Assembly (NCBI GenBank): GCA_030323885.1
Contig: CM059187.1
Span: 89,915,121 to 89,979,120, forward strand
Length of the DNA stretch: 64,000 nt
Source of the DNA: Branchipolynoe longqiensis
Taxonomy: Eukaryota > Annelida > Polychaeta > Phyllodocida > Polynoidae
Direction of reading: 5' to 3'
The notes beneath the pieces are model-generated. The model was not told the origin of the DNA and did not search any database. It saw nothing but the letters and a program-made list of their open reading frames with translations. The position numbers were made by a program, and so were the translations under genes. Below, piece by piece: positions 20,062 to 30,577 of the stretch (its first letter is position 1; each line of letters opens with the position of its first letter).

Positions 20062-20135
20062 CGGACGGGATAGCTTACTGGTAGAGTGCCCGCTCCCTGT
20101 ACCGGATCGAGGTTGTACGTTCAACATATAAGGCT
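20062..20135 (+). repeat. tRNA-like sequence, probable SINE head
   Basis: ACGGGATAGCTTACTGGTAG has an A-box-like TAGCTTACTGG, and GAGGTTGTACGTTCAAC is a degraded B box about 30 bases further on. It does not fold as a good tRNA and is followed by AT-rich DNA with GAAATAAATCTCC-like words shared with 20500-20600. Confidence 0.4.
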
Positions 20136-20242
20136 AAACAACTGAAATAATTCCAAATAAAAGCGAAGAAATCCGAATAAAACCGAAGAAATAAATCTCC
20201 AAATAAATAACCATATAAATGAAAGAAATCCAAAGAAACTCC

Positions 20243-20440
20243 AGACGGGATGGCCGAATGAGTTAGAGCGTCCCTCTCCCGCGTTGGTAGATCATGTGAT
20301 CGTGAGTTCAAACCCTGGTCGAGTCAAACCAATGACTTAAAAATTGAAACTTGTCACTTCCCAGCCTGGTGCTCGGCATTCTTAGGATAATGGCAAGGAG
20401 CAGTGGAATCAGGAAGACCAATTGTCCATGATTGAAATCA
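20243..20440 (+). mobile_element. SINE, head type 1 with the short alternative tail
   Basis: The head CCAGACGGGATGGCCGAATG, B-box region GAGTTCAAACCC and linker GTCGAGTCAAACCAATGACT are standard. After the GGATAATGGCAAGGAGCAG block the sequence departs from the main body. It continues CAGTGGAATCAGGAAGACCA and AATCAACTAATGTAC. The same departure is seen at 42765-42925 and 49930-50045, so this is a second tail type under the same head. Confidence 0.8.
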
Positions 20441-20682
20441 ACTAATGTACCCCACAATTCACACGAACAAAATCTAAAGAAATTCAAAGAAATCAAAAAA
20501 ACATTTATCAAAATACCAATAAATCTCCAAATAAATCTTCGAGTAATCGAAATACTGCAAAGAAATACTGAAATATACTGAGAAATCCTATGTAATCCTG
20601 AAGCTGGATATGGCGATGAAAGCATAACAGTTGGAAAACCAAAACGCTTACCTAAATTTGATCCTACATATCACTCTTAGAT

Positions 20683-21133
20683 CATCATCATCATCATCAT
20701 GCTGTCAGTCGCGATGCGACAAATACTGCTTTCATTACTTGACTGCCGCTCTCCATTTAGCTCTCTGCTGTGAGAGTTGCATCGATCTACATTTCATGAA
20801 CGCTGCCTGCAAAAGTGTTGAAGTGCTGCTGGCTTTTGCAAGTTACCAGCGGCACTCTCTCGGGGAGCAAATAGAGGTTTCACACCGGCAAGAACATGTC
20901 AAGACAGGCGCAAAACTATTTGTCCCTGCAGTGGCTGGTCGGGAGATGTTGGGAGTTCCATACATCAACCACCCTTAATGCTCCCACAGTGACATGGTTT
21001 TCTGTTTAGGGTTTGCTCCCTTAGCCTTCGGTTCTGTCAAGGACCTGTACCACAAGGCAGTGGTTTACAACTCTGCAGGGTAGGGGTGTCAAACTCCCTG
21101 AGTTGTTGCTATACCTGCAATACCTGCATACCA
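20683..21133 (-). mobile_element. LINE-X-tailed non-autonomous element, full length
   Basis: On the minus strand it starts TGGTATGCAGGTATTGCAGG and runs about 350 bases of body. It then has about 90 bases of LINE-X 3' end and an (ATG)n tail. Flanks CTTAGAT at 20676-20682 and 21134-21140 are a 7-bp target duplication. The pre-insertion site is preserved in the related repeat at 43170-43230. The 5' end is the same as in the copy at 25504-25932. Confidence 0.88.
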
Positions 21134-21140
21134 CTTAGAT

Positions 21141-21395
21141 ACTGGTGTGCTTATTAACAATGTGTTGTTGTATCGAAGGGGATACTAATCCATATTAATA
21201 GCACATGGTACTGCTGAAACATATGGTGTCAGAATTGTGGCATGCTTGCCAACTTAATTTAGCATGTCTTCACTTCAGATATTTCCAAAGTAAATTAGAT
21301 TATAATGATCAATCTAATGTATTCATCTAAGAATTATGTCCGAAGCTCACAGCCATCGATCTAAGCAACTTTAAGAAATGCAGAGAATGTTTAAC
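21141..21395 (+). repeat. Repeat R, right part
   Basis: With 20640-20682 this forms one copy of a ~300-bp old repeat, split by the LINE-X-tailed element. Shared blocks with 43165-43510 include GGTGTGCTTATTAAC, TGGCATGCTTGCCAAC and ATATTTCCAAAG. Fragments also occur at 6160-6223, 41881-41945 and 48875-49110. No termini or coding region. Confidence 0.65.
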
Positions 21396-21403
21396 CTGTG
21401 TGA

Positions 21404-21963
21404 AGGCCCAGTCATTCCTTACCGTACTGAGTACCGGACACCACCAGACACCACCGGACAACGAATTGTCTAGAACGATGGTGTCCGGTTTCGAACTGTT
21501 GCAACGGCCGCTGGATGAAACGGACGCTAAACGGACGCTAAACGGAAGTCAAATTGACGTCAAACTGACGTCAAACGGACACCAAACGGACACCAACCGG
21601 ACACCCACCCGACACCTACCGGACACCCCCGGACTGTTCATGGATGCGCCAAAAACCGAAGGACCGAATTCCCGCAGCACCGTCAACGGACTCTTCAGGA
21701 TACAAAAGGGACACCTAACGGATGACTAACGGACATGAACCGGACGAAACGGACGAAAAAGACTTATAACGGACACCAAACATACACTTCAGTCCAGTGG
21801 TGTCTGATTCAAGGTTAGTGCGTGTTCAAAACTTGTACCGGACACCACCGGACACCACCGAACACCGCCGGACACCGCCGGATGGGTACCGGACATGTAC
21901 CGGACATATTTCACCGGACGTTTTCTATCCGGTTCCTCAATCCGGTGAGGTCTGACTGGGGCT
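21404..21963. mobile_element. Harbinger-like MITE (CGGACACC subfamily)
   Basis: Ends AGGCCCAGTCATTCCTTACC and inverted AGCCCCAGTCAGACCTCACC. Flanks are TGA on the left (21401-21403) and TAA on the right (21964-21966), a near match. The arms are built of CGGACACCA/AAACGGAC words. The shared motif half GTGTTCAAAACTTG is at 21823-21836. Non-coding, 560 bp. Confidence 0.75.
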
Positions 21964-23065
21964 TAAAGGACAAACATGGCGCAGTGCATAGTGGATATCC
22001 GCTACATGTAGCACGATGTGGGGGGGGGGGGGGTGAATAGAACTGAGATCGGGGCAATGCAACTCATGGCACCGATTGGGTCCTGATATAATCAAAAGAT
22101 CGGAATTTGCTGATCTGTAGCCATGCGCAACACTCAAAGTGTGTCGGCATACTAGTGTGAAAGGAGTCAAAGCTGAAGGTTCGTTGGTCGGTAGTTGGAG
22201 TTTTACGTCCTGGCAACAGCAAATCTCTGGGTGCGGATTCTGAATGGGTATATTGATAACAAGAGATATATGCAATCTGAAATGACTCCAATATGAAATC
22301 CATACACCAGCCCAAAATGAATATTGTGGCGCCTATATATGTGGAGTCATGTGTTTGGGGTTTAATTGTACATGTTATAATTAGCATGCGTAATTCTCGG
22401 CGGAGACTGGACGAGATGATGCCGCCACCTTGAGGAATATAATTTAGTTCCTGACCAACTCGATAGGTGGCGCCATTGACCTGAACTCTGCCGGCGAGAT
22501 GTGTACGTTATCTGCCTCACCCGTGCAAAAACGCCCAGAACCATCGCAGCTGCCGTCCGCCTAACTTCGACCCGACTTTCTTGCCCACCCACCCACACCA
22601 ATAACATAAAAGACAATTGATAGGGCTGAGGGCTCGATTCCTGCGGTGCTGGTTCCTGTCCATTGACTTCAACTAAACTGTAACTGTGAAATTCTGAAGA
22701 TTAAAAAACCCATTATACCAACTTTGTCTCCGTTCTGTGAATTACATGCATGCAGAGCTCCTTTAATATTCACAATGGGAGCTATATTCCAACGATTTTC
22801 ACCCGTATTAGCGCATCAGTGAACCAATGCTAAAATACTCTCGTATAAATTAGTACGCGTATGTTGATGCTATTATCCATAAATATATCTATATAAAATT
22901 TCCTCCTGTGTGTGGCTTGAGGGGGGCGGCCACCCGGCAATTACCTGGCAGCTGAAAGGGTGGGGGGGGGGGCACTCCACAAATGCGCAATAGGAAATAT
23001 AGGGTGAACATGTTACCCTTGCATTTTTACTCATATAATGCCTTTTACATCACATACAAGTACCA
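21964..23065. other. Unassigned, with SINE-tail scrap and G runs
   Basis: Bases 22180-22230 (GTTGGAGTTTTACGTCCTGG) are a minus-strand SINE tail fragment. G runs lie at 22019-22033 and about 22961-22970. Open frames of 70-112 codons near 21937-22387 cross these scraps and have no recognisable domain. Confidence 0.4.
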
Positions 23066-23385
23066 ACTGGGTGCAGTGGCCGAATCGGTATGGCGCGAGG
23101 GAGTTTGGTTCCTGGTCGAGTCGAACCAATGACTTATAAAATTGATAGTCGTCGTTTCCTAGCCTGGCATTCAGCATAAATAGGATAGGGCAAGGACTGG
23201 TTAGCTCAGTATCAGTGTAATGTGGCTCAGTGGAATATCAGGTCATGGTGTCGGCTTACTGATTTCCCAGTGAGGCATCACTATTAAGACCCTATGAGTA
23301 TGCGTACTCTCACAAGTCGGTACCCATCTTGGGACCATAGATTTTGCCAGGAGGTAAAACTCCAACGATCAACCAACCAATATAT
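23066..23385 (+). mobile_element. tRNA-derived SINE, head type 2, full length
   Basis: Head GGGTGCAGTGGCCGAATCGG with a short deletion before the B box (GTTTGGTTCCTGGTCGAGTC), then linker, body (GCATCACTATTAAGACC) and tail (GCCAGGAGGTAAAACTCCAA, CAACCAACC). Diverged but complete in order. Confidence 0.85.
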
Positions 23386-23545
23386 ATGAAGTATAATGAA
23401 TTATAAATATATAAACAAACGTAGGAGATAATTAAGTATCATATATATATATATATATTTATTATATCTCAATCCCTGATTCCAACAACTAAAACGCATT
23501 ACACTTTTATTTCTCTCTATGTTTCGATTATTCCCCCGGTGTAAA
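23386..23545. repeat. (AT)n microsatellite and AT-rich DNA
   Basis: An ATAT run at 23439-23459 sits inside AT-rich sequence. Nothing else is seen. Confidence 0.7.
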
Positions 23546-24720
23546 GGTTTCAAATTCCCCCCATATTCAAGTTCCCCCCTGGCAACTTGAAAGCTTTTTC
23601 AAATTGCTCCCAGGGGAATTTGAAAACGTTTTCATGTTCCCTCCCTCGTTTTAACTTTCCCTCCCCCCGGGGATTATAATCCACACCATCTGAAATAAAA
23701 ATGAACTACGGACTGACATACACACACAGACATACAACAATCTCTTATTTTGTGAAATTTCGTGAAATATTAGATTTTTCGTGAACTTTAATTTTGTTCG
23801 TTAAATTCGTTATTTTTCTGGAAATTGTCTGAACATTTTTTATTTTCCGTGAAATTTTCGGTTTGTTTAACTTTTCAATTTGTTGTGCTTTTTTGAATAA
23901 TTAAAAAAATATAGAATTTTTGTGTGAAATTCTTTATTTTCGTGAAATATACATTTTTTTGGTGAATTTTTTGCGTGAAATTGTTTGATTAACAAAAAAT
24001 CTTTATGGGGAAATTTTGGTGACTACTATTACTATTTTTCATAAATTTCCGATCTTTTTAAAACTTTTACATTTTTGTGGAATTTTCTTTATTTTTAAAC
24101 AATTTTAAATTCCCTGAGGGGGGGGTCAATTTGAAAATAGTGGGAGGAATCTGAAAACTGTTATTATTTTCCCCCTGGGAATCTGAAAACGTTTTTAATT
24201 TCCACAGAGGGAAGTTAAGAACGTTTTCAGATTCCCGGGGGGTAACGTGGGTAGGGGGGAAGTTGGCAAGTGGTTTTATATGAAGCATTGCTATAGACAT
24301 GGCATGAGAGCAACCGGCCTTTGATGATGCTGTAAGTTATACACAGCAGAGCTGGGGGCACGGTGTATTCCTGTAGGGGGGGGGATTTGAAAATAGGGGG
24401 AGGAATCTGAAAACTGTTTTTAATTCCCCCACCCACCCCCGGGAATCAGAAAACGTTTTTAATTTCCCTGGAGGGAAGTTAAGAACGTTTTCAGATTCCT
24501 GGGGGGGGGGGCTAACTTCAGAAGGGGGAAGTTGAAATTGTATTCCTGGGAATTTGAAAATAGGGGGAGGAATAGGGGGAGGAATAGGGGGAGGAATCTG
24601 AAAATTGTTTTTAATTTCCCCCCCAGGAATCTGAAAACGTTTTTAAGTTCCCCGGAGGGAAGTTGAAAACGTTTTCAGATTCCCGGGGGGGAACTTGAGA
24701 AGGGGGGAAGTTGAAATCGT
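23546..24720. repeat. Palindromic G/C-run repeat cluster with AT-rich core
   Basis: Alternating blocks of the kind GGGAATCTGAAAACG and CGTTTTCAGATTCCC, separated by G or C runs, occur at 23550-23670 and at least four times at 24095-24715. Each pair can fold back on itself. Bases 23735-24060 between them are AT-rich with the repeated word TTTCGTGAAAT. A ~13-bp GGGGGAGGAATA unit is tandem at 24550-24595. No gene. Confidence 0.75.
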
Positions 24721-25049
24721 CACACTGGGCTTGCGAAGTGCAGTTCAGTTTGGGTAGGATAATATTACTACTAGTTTTAGTAGTTCCCGCTTGGTGTTAG
24801 TTTGTGAAACATCCACCAGGCGGTGCGCGTACAATTACATCCGATTTAACCTCCTCTGGGGGTGTCGCATTGAATGGCTTTGTTGAACAAGTTCTTGGTC
24901 GCCCATACTCCGCCGGCCCCTCGCCCCTGTCCGTATCGATGTTTGGGGGATTGCGAATGGCTGCCCTTGCTGGGTGTTCCTTCTATAATCATGACGTCAC
25001 AGACAGAATCAGGCATTGACTGCAGGCTGGCTCCGTCAATACCAGGCCT
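24721..25049. other. No recognisable feature
   Basis: Frames of 70-131 codons overlap on both strands (24804-25269), with no domain I can name and no splice or promoter context. Confidence 0.35.
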
Positions 25050-25480
25050 ACTCATCACAGGTCACAATATCGGGTGGATATTTTATGTTGAATTTAATAT
25101 TTTTTATTTGTATCTGGATTGCGTTATTTTTTGTGTGAATGGATTTGTTGTTGTTGTTCTGTATTCCGTTGGATTAAATGTGTTAACCCACATTTACTTA
25201 CACAAATTTAAAATTATTCGCATGAATTTGTTGAGTTCCTTAATGGAAAGCGCGGGAGGGGGCATGTAGTTATTTTTAACGGTCTGGGCCTACTCAGACT
25301 CTAATACTCATCCGAGATCACATCAGGTCGAATTTTGTTCAATTTATAAATTTTTGTATTTGTTTCTAGATGGGTGTTTTTTTTGTGTGTGAATGGAATT
25401 GCTCTTTCTGAGTTATTTTTAAACCATAAATATGTAGTGACGTATCCGTATAGCTTCCCTAATGGGATATCTTCCATCTG
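25050..25480. repeat. Imperfect ~260-bp tandem duplication
   Basis: Bases 25050-25130 and 25308-25400 share CTACTCATC-like starts, AGGTCACAAT/AGATCACATC, TTTTTATTTGTATCTGGAT-like and TTTTGTGTGTGAATGGA-like blocks in the same order. The second unit is interrupted at 25504 by a LINE-X-tailed element. Confidence 0.5.
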
Positions 25481-25503
25481 AGCAACCAATGTCACGTTCA
25501 ATT

Positions 25504-25932
25504 CATCATCATCATCATCATCATGCTGTCGGTTGCAATGCAACAACGACTGCTTTTATTTCTTAAGCACCGCTATTTTATGCGGTTGTGCATTTCATAA
25601 AAGCTGCTTGCAAAGTGTTGAAGTGCTGCTGGCTTTTGCAAGTTACTAGCAGCACTCTCTTTGGGAGCAAATAGAGGTCTCAAACCGGCAAGAACACATC
25701 AAGACAGGTGCAAACTATTTGTCCCTGCAGTGGCTGGTCGGGAGATGTTGGGAGTTCCATACATCAACCACACTTAATGCTGCCATGGAAGTATGGTTTT
25801 CCATTAGGGTTTGCTCCTTTAGCCTTTGGTTCTATCATGAACCTGTACACCACAAGACAGCGGTTTATAACTTTGCAAGGCTGGGGCGTCAAACATATTT
25901 TAGCAGGTAGGTACTGCAATACCCGCATACCA
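25504..25932 (-). mobile_element. LINE-X-tailed non-autonomous element, full length
   Basis: A 12-bp target duplication TCACGTTCAATT flanks it (25492-25503 and 25933-25944). On the minus strand it starts TGGTATGCGGGTATTGCAG, runs through the shared body, and ends in a diverged LINE-X 3' block (AAAGCAGTCGTTGTTGCATT) and (ATG)n. Body and LINE parts are joined by a sequence unlike that in the other copies. Confidence 0.88.
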
Positions 25933-25944
25933 TCACGTTCAATT

Positions 25945-26261
25945 AAAGTTCATAATTATGGAAAATACATTGTTCTAACAAATCCGCAATTAATATTTTT
26001 ACCTACGATCAGATATGTACTTGTATTAATACACATATGAGGATTTCAGGAGAAAAACCCCATAAACGCTAATCCAAAAATTGGGATAAACATTGCAGTC
26101 AAACAGTCAAAGTTCATTTCATATAATATTATATTTTGGTTCATCGCTTTATAACCGTTTCTTGACAAGAACAATGGAATTAGTGAGAATTAAAATAAGC
26201 TTCACTTAACAATGCTTGATTTTAATGACATTGTTCATGATGGTCTACCAACATGGATAAT
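25945..26261. other. No recognisable feature
   Basis: AT-rich DNA with no frame or repeat I can identify. Confidence 0.35.
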
Positions 26262-26737
26262 TTGCACGGGTACGAGGAGCCCTACCCCTCCGGCATATGA
26301 TTTACAAACCCCCCACTGACCCTGCCGGAGACAGCAAAACTACTACGTGAGTCTCGACCTCCCCTGCGCGAGACCCCCAACCCCCCTCTGACCGTGGCGC
26401 CATCTGAACTAGACTTCATCAACTAACCCTGCCGGAGACAGCCAAAACTACTACGCGAGACTCTGACGTCACGATCTCGCCTCGCGAGACCCGCACCCCG
26501 CCTGACCTATATAAGCGAGCAGCTCACCACTCACCAGCACTACCAATCAGGCAGTCAGACGATCAACACCAGACCACCTCAACTCAGCCGCCCACCCAAC
26601 CCATCAAATGAACACTCAAATGCAAGGGTTGAGGGCCTGAATTTAACTTTATCTAACCATATTTATTTCATATTACTGTACTTGCTTTTTACATTTCTTG
26701 ATTCATTAAAATTCCATAACATGGGCTCCTCGTTCAC
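26262..26737 (+). mobile_element. Candidate solo LTR or promoter-bearing repeat
   Basis: An inverted pair ACGAGGAGCCC / GGGCTCCTCGT lies near the two ends (26271-26281 and 26727-26737). Inside are a direct repeat of CTGCCGGAGACAGC…AAAACTACTACG (about 26321 and 26426), a strong TATA box CCTATATAAGCG at 26507-26518, and ATTAAA at about 26705. This is the order U3, TATA, polyadenylation signal. No target duplication of 4-5 bases is clear and no second copy is in the window. Confidence 0.5.
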
Positions 26738-27420
26738 GTGATTAATTGTTGGATTGCCCCTGAACTCTTCATATATATATGTAATCATTTCACACAGATA
26801 TAGATCATACATGGCATGTGATAGTTATTTCTGTTCATATTACTATTATTAGTCTTAACCTGCATTCTTCACCACATGTCCCCCATGGTTCAACTCATAG
26901 AAGACCGTGTGATGAGTATCGAGTTATAGCCATAGCCGGGGGCATGCACTTTTAATTCGCTAATCTCCACTACTTTTCTTCTATATCGTCCAATGTCAAC
27001 TTAGCGATATTATCTAAGCAGATACACAATACCGAGGATTAGCGTGAATCGACGAGTTAGCGGAGATCTGCTCTGCGTGGGTGATTTGATTGGATAGGAA
27101 TATTTCTTGATTAAGCAAGGTCAGAATAATCTGAGCTATCTGTTAATGAAAACTTCATCAAATCGTGTCATCGTGTCTTTTTCTTAACATGTGTTTGTTT
27201 CATTAAAGAGTAGTCTATAGGTTATTTTGTATATTAGTTCCAGGACTCAAGATTTTGTTTTATGGATTATTTTGTTTATAAGGAGCAGTGGAAAGACAAC
27301 CATTAATGGTTACGCCATTCCTGCCATTTCTATTGTTAGCAGAATAGAATATGTTTGTGGAATAATGTATAGAAATTGTGAATACAATTTTTTTTAAATA
27401 TCTAAGTATCTAAAGTTACA

Positions 27421-27453
<33 letters not shown>

Positions 27454-28096
27454 TTAGATGTTGACGTGGGCAAACCTTTTTATCAAGCCTAGACCTTTGC
27501 GGGCTCGGAACGAGTGACACAGTATTGTTTCCAGGCCATTCACATTTGCGGACCAGACATGGTTCTCAAACGCAGGGAAAGGCTTGAGTCTGGTTCTAGT
27601 CACTAGGGGAAAGGTTTGAGCGGATGAGCTCGGACCCAGTAGATGTGCTTTGATAGCACTCCGGTATTTTTGAAGGGATCCATAACATAGATCCAGTTTG
27701 GAACTTGAGATAGACATCAGACTTTATTATGAGATGAAGAGGGCATTATCCATCCCATATGATTGCTAGCAAATAATAAAGAGGTGGGCCCTAAACTGTT
27801 AAATCTCTGGTCTCATAATTCGTTTTCATTGCTCGAATCGTCATCCTTATAACCATTAGGTCAACTCTTTCTCCGGCAAGGAAACACCTATTAACCCATC
27901 TCTAGGATGTGGTAGATAATCAGCACACATACTCCTTAAATGTCACATAGGTATAGCTTATATTAGTATCTTGCCGGACCCCTCTTCCATACATGGTGAT
28001 CACAAACTCACTTGGGGAGTGACGGAGTACACCATCACAAAGAGGGGAGTTCGAATATCATCCCTTAACACTTACCTACAGACCCCCTTCACCTTC
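26738..28096. other. Unassigned, with (TA)n microsatellite
   Basis: A (TA)n tract lies at 27424-27452. To its right 27454-27720 has an 87-codon minus-strand frame and is less AT-rich, but resembles no family I know. The rest is unmarked AT-rich DNA. Confidence 0.4.
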
Positions 28097-28099
28097 TTA

Positions 28100-28669
28100 A
28101 GCCCCTGTCACACTTCACCGTATCGAGGAAACGGATTGAAACGGAACAAAGTTTGTTGATATCCAGCAAAGTCCGGTTAATGTCTGTTGCATAACCGTTG
28201 ATATTGGTTGATATCCGGCCCGATCCGTTACAAGTTTTGAGCATGCACAAAACTTGTAACGGATTATGTCTGACTGATGTATGCGGTTATTATCCATTAC
28301 TGTTCATTGCTGTCCATTACCCGTCCGTTCCCGTCGGTTACCCATGCATTCCCGCCTGTTCCCGTCCATTGCCCTCCATTACCATCCGTTACTGTCCGTT
28401 ACCATCCGTTCCCATCCATCACATATCCATTACATGTCCATTACCGTTCCTTATAGGTATTTTTGTGTGCTGAATTCTCCGTTGATTGTTAGATATGTCA
28501 TCAACCATTACCGTCCGTTACCCGTCAGTTACACTTCCATTATCATCTGTTACCCGTCCGTTACCATCCGTTACATAATCGATACATTTCAAGTCTGAAT
28601 CACACCGGATTAGAATATTTTTGTCCATTTCAATCCATTCTCTGGATCCGGTAAAGTGTGACGGGGCCT
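28100..28669 (+). mobile_element. Harbinger-like MITE (CCGTTAC subfamily)
   Basis: Ends AGCCCCTGTCACACTTCACC and inverted AGGCCCCGTCACACTTTACC, with TTA on both sides (28097-28099, 28670-28672). The arms consist of CCGTCCATTA/CCGTTACC words at 10-12-base spacing. The shared motif at 28229-28260 is a nearly perfect palindrome (TTACAAGTTTTG, GCATGC, CAAAACTTGTAA). Its relative at 41057-41485 is in the opposite orientation. Confidence 0.88.
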
Positions 28670-28794
28670 TTAGATATACACTATCACATGGAAACATAAG
28701 GGCAGCAGCCACAAGAGAAGCGACGACGACACGCTGCGACTTCACATCGATGGACGATGCAAACTAACCATGTCGAAATGGCCTGGAGACTGTT

Positions 28795-29143
28795 TGTTTT
28801 TATTTGTTTGTTGCTTTACGTCCAAATGACATCTCAGGTCATATCAGGGTGGGTACCGACGTGTGACAGTGTGCACTCATGGTGACTTTATAGTGCTACC
28901 CCACTGAGACACCAGGCCGCCAGCACCATGACCTGATATCCCAAGCAGTCACATTACCATGACACTGAGCCAACCAGTCCTGGCCCTATCCTAATAATGC
29001 CGAGCGCCAGGCTGGGAAGCAACAAGTATCAATTTTTAAGTCATTTGTTTGACTCGACCAGGATTAGAACCCACAAACTCATGGGTTCGAATGTCCCAAT
29101 CTCCCAAAACAGGAGACCGACGCTCTAGTCATTCGGCCACCTT
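28795..29143 (-). mobile_element. tRNA-derived SINE, head type 1, full length
   Basis: On the minus strand it has head (GGTGGCCGAATGACTAGAGC), a doubled segment around the B box (CATTCGAACCCATGAGTTTG then GGGTTCTAATCCTGGTCG), linker, body and tail. One of the better conserved copies, about 85% like 36819-37170 by eye. Confidence 0.88.
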
Positions 29144-29654
29144 GTATTATGTATATATATGTATATAATACATATATATACATATATATATATAAATAAA
29201 ACCTCGACATATCCTGGCATATATATGCACAAATGCTGTTATATGCTCAGGCTTAATATTCCCTATGCCAGAGAATAAAGAATCTTAACCCACTTCATTT
29301 CCTTCCTTCTTTGTATTGTAGCCGGCCTTTATGTATATTTAAAACCATATTCCTGCATATATGATGCAGGTATATATGTGTAGCCACTAATAGGTACATC
29401 TCCTGGTGGGATTATATATACATATATAACATCTATATATATATATACTATATATATATTCCTACTGGCATATGTGCAGGGTATATGTGTATATCTATGA
29501 TATATAACATACTATGCGAGTATTAATGTAGGAAATATAATTTAAAATCATTTTATACCTTTTTATCCTGGTAGCTTTACCATTCGCCCACCTCTACTGC
29601 TATTGCACTAGACCTGTGTCAGTCGCCTTATAGGAACTTGTTTCACATATACAT
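29144..29654. repeat. AT-rich, ATAT microsatellite patches
   Basis: ATAT runs at about 29151-29194 and 29410-29458, with interspersed ATATGCAGGTATATATG-like words that recur at 29340-29500. No gene. Confidence 0.6.
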
Positions 29655-29711
29655 ATCATCATCATCATCATCATCATGCTGTAGGTCGTGATGCGACAAA
29701 GACTGCTTTCA

Positions 29712-30482
29712 TTACTTGACTGGCGCTCTCCATTTAGCTCTCTGCTGTGAGAGTTGCGTCCATGAGGCGGTCTTAATGTCTCTCAGCTTCAGGTTTCTCT
29801 TGATGGTATCCTTGAACCGGAGACGAGGGCGCCCTCTCTTTCTGTAACCAGAAGACAGTTGAGAATAGAGGATCTGCTTTGGTAGCCTGACTGATGACAT
29901 CCTCATGAGGTGTCAAGTCCACCGGAGATTCTTTTTGATTAGAAGATCTTCCATAGAGGGCAGCCCCGTCCGTTCGAGTATTTCCTTATTTGTCACTTTG
30001 TCCTTCCAGGTTAGCCTCATGATTGAACGCAAATGTTGCATCATGAAAGCATGCAGCTTTTTCACCTGTCGTCTGTACACTGTCTAGGCCTCGGCTCCGT
30101 ATAGTAGGGTGGATAGCACGATTATGCGGTAGATCTTGCCTTTGACCCGAATGGACACATGGTGGTTGTTCAAGAGTCTCTGGCGTAGTCGGCCGAAAGA
30201 TGCGCTAGCCTTGGCCATCCTCCTCTGTATTTCAGCATCAATGTGTCCATCGCTTGATATAGTGCTTCCGAGGTAGGTGAATTCCGGAACAGAGTTCAGA
30301 TTGTTTCCGTCAATCTCTCGGGTTCTTGTAGAGTTGGGTTGGTACAGCACCTCCGTCTTGTTGATGTTAATCTTCAGGCCAAACTTCTTTGATGCATCGG
30401 AGAAAGCGTCCACTATTTTCTGGATCTCTTCAGCAGAGTGGGCAACCAGTGCACTGTCATCTGCGAATAGCAGCTCTCTCAC
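29712..30482 (-). pseudogene. LINE-X reverse transcriptase, C-terminal part with one stop
   Basis: From 30482 the frame reads RELLFADDSALVAHS, the reverse transcriptase motif with catalytic FADD, then TYLGSTISSDGHID and LLYGAEA. A TAG at 30084-30086 stands where the copy at 60.8 kb has TGG (Trp). The same frame continues to 29712 through NLRWTGHLMRM-type sequence (here with HLMRMSSVRLPKQILY) and RKRGRPRLRFKDTIKRNLK, ending KWRAPVK. The 3' UTR after this is only about 30 bases before the triplet tail. Confidence 0.85.
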
Positions 30483-30577
30483 CAGTATCCGAGTAGTCTT
30501 GGTCTTCGCTCTGAAGTGTGCAACATTGAATAGGTCAGCGCTCTGTCTGGACTGTATAAAGATGCTATCCCCATGTC

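Noticed and set aside
20062..20135. Functional tRNA gene
   Set aside because: The B box is degraded and the arms do not pair. It is kept only as a probable SINE head.
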